From positions 1 to 7,421 of the forward strand of contig CAYWVK010000029.1 in the NCBI GenBank assembly GCA_964461865.1: a stretch of 7,421 bases of DNA. Direction: 5' to 3'. Positions 1 through 6,550 of this stretch are shown here, in pieces. The DNA comes from CAYWVK01 sp964461865 (GTDB lineage Bacteria > Patescibacteriota > Microgenomatia > Levybacterales > UBA12049). Every line of letters starts with the position of its first letter. Within the stretch, counting starts at the first letter, position 1. The notes below the pieces were generated by a model. It was not told the DNA's origin and did no database searches. It saw only the letters and a list, made by a program, of their open reading frames with translations. A program made the translations under genes and the position numbers.

Positions 1-954
1 GGAGCGGATACATCAGGAGTGCCTTTTGCGGTTATTGGTAAGGAATATTATATTGGATATTTAAATGATGAGACTACAGGAAGAGAAATAGAGGAGGAAA
101 TAAAATATGTAATAAGTAATGGTAGTGAAGATTTAATATCTGATTTAACACCTGAAGAAAAAAATCTTGAAAAAGAAGTGGTAAGGGAGGACATGAAAGG
201 AGTTCCTAAGAATTTAAATGTTCCCATATTTGGAGAGTTAGAAATAAAAAGTCTTTCATTACCTCTTTTAACATTAGTCGTTGCTTTTCTAGATGGATTT
301 AATCCTTGTGCTATGTGGACGCTTCTATTTTTAATAAGTTTACTTATAGGAATGGAAAATAAAAAAAGAATGTGGGTTTTAGGAATTGCTTTTATCATGT
401 CTTCAGCTGTTGTTTATTTTCTTTTTCTTTCAGCTTGGCTTAATCTTTTTCTCTTTTTAGGATTTATTATTTGGGTAAGAATATTAATTGGTTTAATAGC
501 TTTGGGTAGTGGGGGGTATTACTTAAGAGATTATTGGGTTAATAAACAGGGTGGTTGTAACGTTATGGGAAATCAAAATAGGCAAAAAATCTTTGAGAAG
601 ATAAGAGCTATTACTCAAAAGCGCTCGCTTATTATTGCAATGGGGGGAATTATTTTACTTGCTTTTGCCGTAAACTTAGTTGAGTTAATTTGCTCCGCAG
701 GCTTACCGGCAATTTATACAAAAATTTTAAGCTTATCTAATTTGCCAATCTGGCAATATTATTTATATCTTCTTTTGTACATATTTGTTTTTATGTTAGA
801 TGATTTATTTATCTTTTTTACGGCAATGATTACACTTCAGGTAGTTGGAATACAAAGTAAGTATTCAAGGTATTCGCATTTAATTGGTGGAGTTTTAATG
901 GTGATAATTGGTTTTCTGTTGCTATTTAAACCTGAGTGGTTAATGCTTGGATAA
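1..954 (+). CDS. Thioredoxin-fold domain fused to CcdA/DsbD-type membrane electron transporter (5' partial)
   Basis: The reading frame is open from base 1, so the true start lies upstream; the GTG at 19 is an internal valine. The first ~37 codons read like the C-terminal half of a glutaredoxin/thioredoxin fold: a Gly-Val-Pro cis-proline site (16-24), a beta-hairpin, and a final acidic helix. A charged linker (about 120-240) leads to about six hydrophobic membrane segments between 250 and 950. Two cysteines sit where the CcdA/DsbD family has its redox pair: one in an Asn-Pro-Cys motif in the first membrane segment (Cys codon 307-309), the other in the fourth (691-693). CcdA/DsbD proteins pass electrons from cytoplasmic thioredoxin to thiols outside the membrane. 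A third cysteine (556-558) lies in a loop. The gene ends 1 bp from the convergent neighbour. Family call is strong; the exact partner and the CxxC of the missing N-terminal part cannot be seen. Confidence 0.82.
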   Translation, partial: GADTSGVPFAVIGKEYYIGYLNDETTGREIEEEIKYVISNGSEDLISDLTPEEKNLEKEVVREDMKGVPKNLNVPIFGELEIKSLSLPLLTLVVAFLDGFNPCAMWTLLFLISLLIGMENKKRMWVLGIAFIMSSAVVYFLFLSAWLNLFLFLGFIIWVRILIGLIALGSGGYYLRDYWVNKQGGCNVMGNQNRQKIFEKIRAITQKRSLIIAMGGIILLAFAVNLVELICSAGLPAIYTKILSLSNLPIWQYYLYLLLYIFVFMLDDLFIFFTAMITLQVVGIQSKYSRYSHLIGGVLMVIIGFLLLFKPEWLMLG

Positions 955-955
955 G

Positions 956-1939
956 TTAATTGCAGCTAGCAGAAGTACTTTCTCCTAATACTGTTTCGGT
1001 TTCGGAAAATGACGTTGCTATTTCATCTTTAGATAACTCTTTTTCGCAATATGCAGGTTTTGTCTTTGAACCACAACATACCAATTGTTTAATTGCATCT
1101 GCTACTCTTCCTCCAAAATCAAACTCAGAAACCGTATCTTTATCATTAAGTATTAGTGTGGGGGAGCCAGTTACATTGAATTTATTAGCTAAGTCAAAAT
1201 CAGCTTGAGCATATTTTAAGCCTCTTTCCTTATCGGTTGTACAAGCATTTAGTTTTGTTTGGTCAACACCACTTGATAAAAGACAATTTTGAGATTGTCC
1301 CTCTGCTTTCATATAGCAGGAAACATATGGCCAAAACTTATCCTTTTGCTCTTCTCTTATACAAATTTGCTTTAGATTTTCCTGTGCTTCTTCGTCGCCA
1401 TGCATAGAAGTAATTTTTCCTTCTTCAATACTGCCTATATATTTAACGCTTAAATTATTAGCAATTTCGGGAAGTTCTGTAATTGTCTTGTTATATAGTC
1501 TCTGCATTTGTATGCCAAATGGGCAACCGGCAACAACAAATGCCATTAAATTTGGCTTATCAGCTTTAGTTAAATCATTACATGATACTTTTTTTGTTGT
1601 TGTAGTTGTTGAAGCTGCCATTTGTTCAACTTCAATACCTGAAGTAAACAAAATTTTTCCGTCTTTACTGATATATGATGTATATTCTTGAGCCTGTTCC
1701 CCCTCACCTATGTTTAATTTAAATTCATATACGCCACTTTTTTCCTTTACTTCACCAATGGTAAATTTTGTTTCTGGGTTATTAATTGCTATTTTTACAG
1801 CATCTGGTATTGTTTTATCTTTTAGTTTATTAAGATTTGAACTAGAACTTATTCTTGGGATTAAAACTGCCAATACAATTATTAAAGCAATTAATATATA
1901 TATTTTTTTTCTGGAGCCCTTAATTTCTTTTTTTGCCAT
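956..1939 (-). CDS. Membrane-anchored thioredoxin-fold protein, GILT/DsbA-like
   Basis: This 327-residue protein has a lysine/arginine-rich N-terminus and one hydrophobic segment (about 13-28), so it is probably anchored with the bulk outside the cytoplasm. Residues about 40-105 form a small beta-rich domain that includes a Ser-Lys-Asp-Gly-Lys turn reminiscent of the DsbC N-terminal domain. A Thr-rich linker (110-115) precedes a thioredoxin-like domain. The active site is Cys139-Pro-Phe-Gly142, so the second cysteine of a CxxC is absent. A His180-Gly-x2-Glu184-Ala-x2-Asn188-x4-Cys193 stretch closely follows the GILT signature, with its first and second cysteines replaced. A Gly-Ser-Pro cis-proline site lies at 258-260. 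Ten cysteines in total (120, 139, 193, 208, 219, 233, 288, 289, 298, 326) fit a disulfide-rich exported protein. The ATG is fixed by a near-perfect promoter ending 6 nt upstream; no Shine-Dalgarno is seen. It may be a thiol reductase, isomerase or a non-catalytic relative. Confidence 0.7.
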   Translation of the reverse strand: MAKKEIKGSRKKIYILIALIIVLAVLIPRISSSSNLNKLKDKTIPDAVKIAINNPETKFTIGEVKEKSGVYEFKLNIGEGEQAQEYTSYISKDGKILFTSGIEVEQMAASTTTTTKKVSCNDLTKADKPNLMAFVVAGCPFGIQMQRLYNKTITELPEIANNLSVKYIGSIEEGKITSMHGDEEAQENLKQICIREEQKDKFWPYVSCYMKAEGQSQNCLLSSGVDQTKLNACTTDKERGLKYAQADFDLANKFNVTGSPTLILNDKDTVSEFDFGGRVADAIKQLVCCGSKTKPAYCEKELSKDEIATSFSETETVLGESTSASCN

Positions 1940-1945
1940 GTTGGT

Positions 1946-1975
1946 ATTCTAGCGTTTTTTAAAAAAGTTTGTCAA
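1946..1975 (-). promoter_or_regulatory. Sigma-70-like promoter giving a predicted leaderless transcript
   Basis: On the minus strand, TTGACA (1970-1975) is followed by an 18-bp spacer and TAGAAT (1946-1951), matching the consensus at 6/6 and 5/6 positions. Only 6 nt separate the -10 box from the ATG at 1939, so transcription should start at or beside the start codon. The spacer holds a T6A6 tract (1955-1966). It drives the GILT/DsbA-like gene. Confidence 0.75.
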
Positions 1976-2004
1976 TAAGTAAAAATGACATTAGTTATTA
2001 GCAG

Positions 2005-2034
2005 TTGAAAAAAATATTTAGATACACATATAAT
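2005..2034 (+). promoter_or_regulatory. Sigma-70-like promoter giving a predicted leaderless transcript
   Basis: TTGAAA (2005-2010), an 18-bp spacer and a perfect TATAAT (2029-2034) lie upstream of the dehydrogenase gene. The -10 box ends 6 nt before the ATG at 2041. The TTG that could extend the reading frame upstream (2005) is the -35 element itself, which argues for the ATG as the start. The element is back-to-back with the minus-strand promoter at 1946-1975. Confidence 0.75.
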
Positions 2035-2040
2035 AATAGT

Positions 2041-3054
2041 ATGGCAAAGATAGTTTTTTTTGAAATAGAGAAATGGGAAGAAGAGCTAGTTAAAACTTCG
2101 TTTCCAGAACACGAGTTAATGTTTACAGAAGAAAAACTAGAGCCCAAAACCTATGAACAATATAAAGATGCGGAAATTGTTTCTCCTTTTATTTATTCAA
2201 CCATAAACCAGGAAGTGCTTAGTAATTTATTAAATCTTAAACATATTGCAACTCGCTCTGTTGGTTTTGATCATATAGATGTTAATTTTGCCAAACAAAA
2301 AGGAATTGTTGTTTCAAATATACCAAGATATGGAGGAGATACAGTTGCAGAACATACTTTTGCTTTAATCTTGGCAATTTCCAGGAAATTAATCCCTTCA
2401 ATTGAGAAAACAAAAAAAGGAGATTTTAGCTTGGATGGACTAACCGGTTTTGATCTCTATGGAAAAACATTAGGTATTATCGGAGCAGGACATATTGGAA
2501 AAAAAGTAATTGAAATTGCAAAAGCGTTTGGAATGAAAATATTAGTTTATTCAAGAACAAAAGATGAAGAATTAGCAAAAGACGAAAAAGTGTCTTTTGC
2601 AGATACACTGGATTATCTTTTAGGGAATTCAGATGTAATTTCTTTACATGTGCCACACACAAAAGAAACAGAACATATTATAAATATGGGAAATTTAGAC
2701 AAGTTTAAAAAGGGATGCATTTTAATAAATACGGCAAGAGGAATATTAATTGAAACACAGGCGATTCTAGAAGGGATAGAGAAAGGGATTTTTAAGGCGG
2801 TTGGATTAGATGTTCTGGAAGAAGAATTAGGAATAAAAGAAGAAAGAGAGCTTTTAACATCAGAGTATCTTAAGTCTTTTGATCCAAAAACAGAACTCTT
2901 AAATCATCTTTTATTAAACAGGGAAGAGGTAATTATAACTCCACATAATGCTTTTAATAGTAAAGAAGCATTAGTCCAAATAATTGATGCCACTATTTTA
3001 AATATTAAAGCTTTTCTTTCAGGTAGTCCTCAAAATGTAGTTTCAAAAGAATAA
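2041..3054 (+). CDS. D-isomer-specific 2-hydroxyacid dehydrogenase (D-lactate dehydrogenase-like)
   Basis: This cytoplasmic oxidoreductase is expected to interconvert a 2-oxoacid and a D-2-hydroxyacid with a nicotinamide cofactor. From the ATG it is 337 residues, normal for the family. The catalytic domain begins at the N-terminus and resumes near the C-terminus. The Rossmann motif Gly148-x-Gly150-x2-Gly153 starts the cofactor domain. The catalytic residues are Arg233 in an Asn-Thr-Ala-Arg-Gly motif, an acid in the run Glu260-262 after Gly-Leu-Asp, and His302 in Thr-Pro-His-Asn-Ala-Phe. That last motif and the Arg-Ser-Val-Gly-Phe-Asp stretch (72-77) favour the D-lactate dehydrogenase side of the family over phosphoglycerate dehydrogenase; the substrate stays open. 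Ser171-Arg172-Thr173 stands where NAD-specific members usually have Asp, which hints at NADPH. A TTG at 2005 would add 12 residues but lies in the promoter. The gene is probably monocistronic. Confidence 0.88.
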   Translation: MAKIVFFEIEKWEEELVKTSFPEHELMFTEEKLEPKTYEQYKDAEIVSPFIYSTINQEVLSNLLNLKHIATRSVGFDHIDVNFAKQKGIVVSNIPRYGGDTVAEHTFALILAISRKLIPSIEKTKKGDFSLDGLTGFDLYGKTLGIIGAGHIGKKVIEIAKAFGMKILVYSRTKDEELAKDEKVSFADTLDYLLGNSDVISLHVPHTKETEHIINMGNLDKFKKGCILINTARGILIETQAILEGIEKGIFKAVGLDVLEEELGIKEERELLTSEYLKSFDPKTELLNHLLLNREEVIITPHNAFNSKEALVQIIDATILNIKAFLSGSPQNVVSKE

Positions 3055-3133
3055 TTATATAAATAATGTAAACTCACAAAATTTTATTTTCTAAACTAAA
3101 TTAAATATAATTGGGTAATTTTTATATACATAT

Positions 3134-3147
3134 TAGTTAAATAACTA
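3134..3147. repeat. Short perfect inverted repeat next to a possible -35 box
   Basis: TAGTTA (3134-3139), two central bases, then TAACTA (3142-3147) form a 14-bp palindrome. It ends directly against a possible -35 element (3148). It could be an operator, but short A+T palindromes arise often by chance in such sequence. The rest of the 134-bp gap (3055-3188) holds A+T-rich DNA without a clear terminator. Confidence 0.3.
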
Positions 3148-3175
3148 TTGCAGGATTTTTAAGTTATGATAAGAT
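3148..3175 (+). promoter_or_regulatory. Weak candidate promoter for the 525-residue membrane protein gene
   Basis: TTGCAG (3148-3153), a 16-bp spacer and TAAGAT (3170-3175) are the best match upstream of the gene at 3189; both boxes are imperfect. An alternative -10 is TATGAT (3165-3170), but it lacks a good -35. An AGGA (3176-3179), 9 nt before the ATG, could act as a Shine-Dalgarno only if transcription starts further upstream. Confidence 0.35.
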
Positions 3176-3188
3176 AGGAAAACTAAAA

Positions 3189-4766
3189 ATGAATAATATG
3201 AATTTTTCTCCGCTTGTTTGCGCTCTTCTTAAAGAGTTTCAAAAAGGAGAAGCAGCACTAAATAACGATAAAAAAATTAGCGTAAACCCGATTGTTTCAA
3301 AGGTAGCACAAATTTACGAAAAGCTTCGAAATGTAATGGACTACAGAGATGAAGAGGTAATTTTAAGAGCAGCAATTGAGAGAATTTTAAAAAGAAGGTT
3401 TCTTTTAGGTGGAAGTGGTAAAACAACGGCAGCACCATTGGTTAGGGAATTAGTGTGGGCCAGATATTTTGCAGATGAAACACTTTCGGAATCAATTGTT
3501 GAAAAAATTGAAAAAGAAATAGACCTATTTTTAAATCTTCGTTCGCAAATTTTAAAAAAACATAAAAGCATAAAGGAAAAGACCGTTAATGAATGGATTT
3601 ATCAATTGATGTCCTCAACAATTGCTCATGTTTTAGGAGCAATGAAAAGAAAAGAAAAAATGACCAACTTTATGTTTGAAATGATTAAGGATAATATAAC
3701 GATTGTTGATGATACAAAACAGGCAAGAGATGTTCAGGTGTTTATAGCCGTTCATAAAAGTTTTGCAAAAGACGATTTAGCGCTTTTAAGATATCATTTG
3801 TTTAAGCAATATTTTGGAGAAATTAATCAAAATAATATAAATAGTGTAGGAGATAATTTTTTAGATTGTTATCAGGAAATTCAACATCAGCTTCATTATC
3901 CTTGTAAAGACAAGATTTTAAACTACGTTAAGGACAAATCAGCTGTGTTTTTTATTCTTGAAGATCTTTTAAATTTGGAAAACGGAAGAATAGGAGAGCT
4001 TTTTGAAAATGAAAACGAATTAAGAACAATAATTAATGAAATATGTGAAACAAGATATGCCGGTATTGCAGCCAGAGTAAGAAGGGGAATATTTAGAAGT
4101 GTTATTTTTATTCTTTTAACAAAAGCGTTTTTTGCAATTGCAATTGAAGCAACGTTTGAAAAAGTAGTTTTTGGAAAAATAATCTGGGGAGCTTTAATTG
4201 CAAATATTGTGACTCCGCCTGCTTTAATGGCTTTAATGGGATTTTTCATTAAAACTCCAGGGCATGATAACACTAATAGAATATATCATTATATAAAAGC
4301 AATCTTTACTACAAATCAGTTAAGTTTTGCAAAACCTTTATCAGCTAAGAAAAATCCTCCCAAAATAAAACCTTTAGAGAGTTTTCTTTTCACAATTCTT
4401 TGGTTAATTACTTTTGTGATTATTTTTGGAATAATCGTTCTTATTCTTATGAAGCTTAGTTTTAACTTCTTGAGTATTGCAGTTTTTGTTTTCTTTATAG
4501 CAATTGCATCTTTTCTTGCTTATAGAATTAATCAATCGGCAAAAATATATTTAATAGAACCAAGGAAAAATATCATGACACCGTTTGTTGACTTTATGTT
4601 TATACCGGTTGTTAGAGTAGGGAGATATTTAACAACAGGAGTGTCTCAGATAAATATTTTTATCTTTATTTTTGACTACATAATAGAAATGCCTTTTAAA
4701 GGAATATCGGCATTTTTAGAACAGTGGTTTTTATTTCTTCAATCAAAAAGAGAAGAACTAGAATAA
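3189..4766 (+). CDS. Orphan protein: large soluble helical N-terminal part, C-terminal membrane region
   Basis: I do not recognise this 525-residue protein. Residues 1-300 are charged, mostly helical in character and without a signal peptide, so they are probably cytoplasmic. Hydrophobic segments follow at about 301-323, 329-353, 398-422 and 424-445, with a short amphipathic/hydrophobic stretch near 488-500. A basic loop (about 354-396) separates the two pairs of segments. A Gly-Gly-Ser-Gly-Lys-Thr-Thr run (74-80) resembles a P-loop but lacks the first glycine of the Walker A consensus, and no Walker B is evident. The start is ATG 3189; a second ATG lies three codons in. Codon use and A+T content match the neighbours, so recent transfer is not suggested. 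It ends 15 bp before the trxA -35 box. No function is proposed. Confidence 0.85.
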   Translation: MNNMNFSPLVCALLKEFQKGEAALNNDKKISVNPIVSKVAQIYEKLRNVMDYRDEEVILRAAIERILKRRFLLGGSGKTTAAPLVRELVWARYFADETLSESIVEKIEKEIDLFLNLRSQILKKHKSIKEKTVNEWIYQLMSSTIAHVLGAMKRKEKMTNFMFEMIKDNITIVDDTKQARDVQVFIAVHKSFAKDDLALLRYHLFKQYFGEINQNNINSVGDNFLDCYQEIQHQLHYPCKDKILNYVKDKSAVFFILEDLLNLENGRIGELFENENELRTIINEICETRYAGIAARVRRGIFRSVIFILLTKAFFAIAIEATFEKVVFGKIIWGALIANIVTPPALMALMGFFIKTPGHDNTNRIYHYIKAIFTTNQLSFAKPLSAKKNPPKIKPLESFLFTILWLITFVIIFGIIVLILMKLSFNFLSIAVFVFFIAIASFLAYRINQSAKIYLIEPRKNIMTPFVDFMFIPVVRVGRYLTTGVSQINIFIFIFDYIIEMPFKGISAFLEQWFLFLQSKREELE

Positions 4767-4781
4767 TTTATTGTTTTCTTC

Positions 4782-4810
4782 TTGACACAATTTTTTTTAA
4801 CTGCTAAATT
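4782..4810 (+). promoter_or_regulatory. trxA-trxB promoter
   Basis: A perfect TTGACA (4782-4787), a 17-bp spacer and TAAATT (4805-4810, 4/6 to consensus) precede trxA. Transcription would start near 4817, leaving a leader of about 9 nt before the ATG at 4826. That is too short for a normal Shine-Dalgarno, and none is seen. Confidence 0.65.
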
Positions 4811-4825
4811 AGAAAAGCAAAATAT

Positions 4826-5149
4826 ATGGTACATACATTTACAGATTCAAATTTTGAAAAAGAAGTTTTAGAATCAAAAGAACCAGTTTTAGTTGATTTT
4901 TGGGCACAATGGTGTGGTCCTTGCAGAGTAGTTGGTCCAATTATTGATGAACTAGAACAGGAATACAGAGGGAAATTAAAAGTGGGAAAAGTTAGCGTTG
5001 ATGAAAATGGAACAACCGCTTCTTCATTTAATATCATGAGTATTCCAAGTGTTTATCTTTTTAAAGATGGACAGCCGGTTAAGCATCTAGTTGGTGCACA
5101 AACAAAAGATAGCTACAAAAATGCAATAGAAGAAGTAATTGCCTCTTAA
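4826..5149 (+). CDS. trxA: Thioredoxin
   Basis: This 107-residue cytoplasmic thioredoxin has the classic length of the family. The active site Trp29-Cys30-Gly-Pro-Cys33 follows the usual Val-Asp-Phe-Trp-Ala strand. The cis-proline is Pro74 (Ser-Ile-Pro-Ser), and the Phe-Lys-Asp-Gly turn and the C-terminal helix are in place. It reduces protein disulfides and is recharged by thioredoxin reductase, whose gene begins 4 bp after the trxA stop. It is also the expected cytoplasmic electron donor to the CcdA-like transporter at the left edge. It has its own promoter; no Shine-Dalgarno is seen. Confidence 0.96.
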   Translation: MVHTFTDSNFEKEVLESKEPVLVDFWAQWCGPCRVVGPIIDELEQEYRGKLKVGKVSVDENGTTASSFNIMSIPSVYLFKDGQPVKHLVGAQTKDSYKNAIEEVIAS

Positions 5150-5153
5150 TTTT

Positions 5154-6059
5154 ATGTATGACGTTGTGATTATTGGTTCCGGTCCTGCAGGTTTAACTGC
5201 AGCAATTTATGCCACAAGAGCAAATTTAAAAACATTGGTAATAGCCGGTGAGCAATGGGGAGGACAACCAATGTTAACTACAGAAGTTGAAAATTTTCCC
5301 GGATTTCCCCAAGGTATTCAGGGACCGGATTTAATGGCAAATATTAGAAAACAGGCTAATCGTTTTGGTGCAGAGATTATTAATGAAAATTACACAAATG
5401 GAGACTTGTCAAAGTCACCGTTTAAATTAATTGCAAATGGTAAAACTTATGAATCAAAAGCAGTAATTATTGCAACAGGAGCTAAGCCAAAGTTTTTGGG
5501 AATAAAGGGCGAAAAAGAAAAACTTGGTCGTGGATTATCTACTTGTGCAACTTGTGACGGGGGATTTTTTAGAAATAAAAAGGTTGCAGTTATTGGAGGA
5601 GGAGATGTTGCTATGGAAGAGGCAATTGAATTGGCAGAATTTGCTAACGAGGTAATAATAATTCATCGAAAAGATGAATTTAGGGCAAGTAAGATCATGC
5701 AAGAAAAGGTGCTAAAAAATCCTAAGATAAAAACAATTATGTCAACAGGGGTTTTGGAAATATTGGGAAATGAAAAAGTAGAAAAATTAAAAATTAAAAA
5801 CTTAAAAACAGAAGAGATTAGCGAGATTAATTTAGATGGTGTGTTTATGGCAATTGGTTATGAGCCAAGCTCCCAAAGCTTTAAAGAAATAGGAGTTGAT
5901 GAAAAAGGATATATTGTCTCAGATGGAGTTAAAACAAAAATAGAAGGAATTTTTGTAGCAGGTGATGTAATGGACAGAAGATATAGACAATCTATAACCG
6001 CGGCAGCTTTTGGTACAATGGCTGCTTTAGAAACAGAAAAGTGGTTAATGCAGAAATAA
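5154..6059 (+). CDS. trxB: Thioredoxin-disulfide reductase (NADPH, FAD)
   Basis: This 301-residue low-molecular-weight flavoprotein moves electrons from NADPH through FAD and a redox cysteine pair to thioredoxin. Counting from the ATG at 5154, the FAD motif Gly8-x-Gly10-x2-Gly13 opens the protein. The redox centre is Cys131-Ala-Thr-Cys134-Asp. The NADPH domain has Gly148-Gly-Gly-Asp and the His171-Arg-Lys-Asp-x-Phe-Arg177 stretch that binds the NADPH 2'-phosphate. The C-terminal FAD motif Gly-Asp-Val-x-Asp (270-274) with Arg278-Gln279 is intact. A TTG at 5139 in frame would overlap trxA; the ATG is preferred because the protein then starts with the usual Tyr-Asp-Val-Val-Ile-Ile-Gly strand. 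The gap of 4 bp and absence of a Shine-Dalgarno suggest co-transcription and translational coupling with trxA. Confidence 0.95.
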   Translation: MYDVVIIGSGPAGLTAAIYATRANLKTLVIAGEQWGGQPMLTTEVENFPGFPQGIQGPDLMANIRKQANRFGAEIINENYTNGDLSKSPFKLIANGKTYESKAVIIATGAKPKFLGIKGEKEKLGRGLSTCATCDGGFFRNKKVAVIGGGDVAMEEAIELAEFANEVIIIHRKDEFRASKIMQEKVLKNPKIKTIMSTGVLEILGNEKVEKLKIKNLKTEEISEINLDGVFMAIGYEPSSQSFKEIGVDEKGYIVSDGVKTKIEGIFVAGDVMDRRYRQSITAAAFGTMAALETEKWLMQK

Positions 6060-6063
6060 CCTC

Positions 6064-6092
6064 TTGTTAAACCTTTATTATTTTCTTAAAAT
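6064..6092 (+). promoter_or_regulatory. Promoter giving a predicted leaderless transcript
   Basis: TTGTTA (6064-6069, 4/6), a 17-bp spacer and TAAAAT (6087-6092, 5/6) lie in the 39-bp gap after trxB. The -10 box ends 6 nt before the ATG at 6099, the same geometry as the promoters at 1946-1975 and 2005-2034. The boxes are weaker, but the repeated spacing supports the call and the ATG. Confidence 0.55.
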
Positions 6093-6098
6093 GACCAA

Positions 6099-6506
6099 AT
6101 GGTTTCTTTAGAAAAAGGATTTCCTCTTTTGGGAAAAGAATTAAGAGAGTTTATAATGACCGAGGAGGTTTTTCAAAAAGGATACACAATAGTTAATGAA
6201 GATATTTTGGTTGATGGTAATCTTGAAAAATATAAATATCTCGCCAGCGGTTTATCAATAGCAACAATTTCCGGAGAAGAGAGGTTTGATTTAGAAAAAA
6301 ATAGGCAAGAAACAAAGGGAAGATTTTTATTATATAACCCAAATTATTATCAGGTCTTAAATAAGAAAGATTATGATAAGAAAAGAAAAAATGGGGAGAT
6401 CTCAATTGCAGAAACTATTTTTTATGGAAATATTGCATTATGCAATAATGGAACCAGGATTAACAATGAAATTAAAATTGCACTTGTATCTTTAGGAAAA
6501 AAATAA
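6099..6506 (+). CDS. Small hypothetical protein
   Basis: I do not recognise this 135-residue protein. It is soluble in character, rich in Lys, Glu, Asn and Ile, and has no signal peptide, membrane segment or obvious metal or catalytic motif. The single cysteine is Cys115. Predicted strands alternate with short charged turns, especially in the C-terminal half (about 101-132), and a very basic stretch lies at 88-98. An overlapping ATG at 6091 is in another frame and stops after six codons. The gene has its own likely promoter between trxB and the ribosomal RNA unit and ends 14 bp before the next -35 box. Codon use matches the neighbours and the frame is uninterrupted, so it is probably real. 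Confidence 0.7.
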   Translation: MVSLEKGFPLLGKELREFIMTEEVFQKGYTIVNEDILVDGNLEKYKYLASGLSIATISGEERFDLEKNRQETKGRFLLYNPNYYQVLNKKDYDKKRKNGEISIAETIFYGNIALCNNGTRINNEIKIALVSLGKK

Positions 6507-6520
6507 ACAATTTCACTCTA

Positions 6521-6550
6521 TTGACACTTTGCTAAGCTCTATGGTAAGAT
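6521..6550 (+). promoter_or_regulatory. Promoter of the tRNA-Ala-23S rRNA unit
   Basis: A perfect TTGACA (6521-6526), an 18-bp spacer and TAAGAT (6545-6550, 4/6) sit 14 bp after the preceding stop codon. Transcription would start near 6557, about 190 nt before the tRNA. No protein gene of normal size lies between, so this is the likely promoter of the RNA unit. A weaker second candidate is TTGTTT (6676-6681), 16 bp, TATATT (6698-6703). Confidence 0.6.

Noticed and set aside
960..1952. Plus-strand open frames opposite the thiol protein gene
   Set aside because: They are short shadows of the well-supported minus-strand gene and carry no recognisable domain.
2005..2040. TTG start extending the dehydrogenase by 12 residues
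   Set aside because: The TTG is the -35 box of a near-consensus promoter, and the family-typical first strand begins right after the ATG at 2041.
3408..3428. P-loop-like Gly-Gly-Ser-Gly-Lys-Thr-Thr in the 525-residue protein
   Set aside because: The first Gly of the Walker A consensus is Leu, no Walker B follows, and the surrounding sequence is helical, so an NTPase call is not supported.
5139..5153. TTG start for trxB overlapping trxA
   Set aside because: The ATG at 5154 gives the standard N-terminus directly before the FAD-binding strand.
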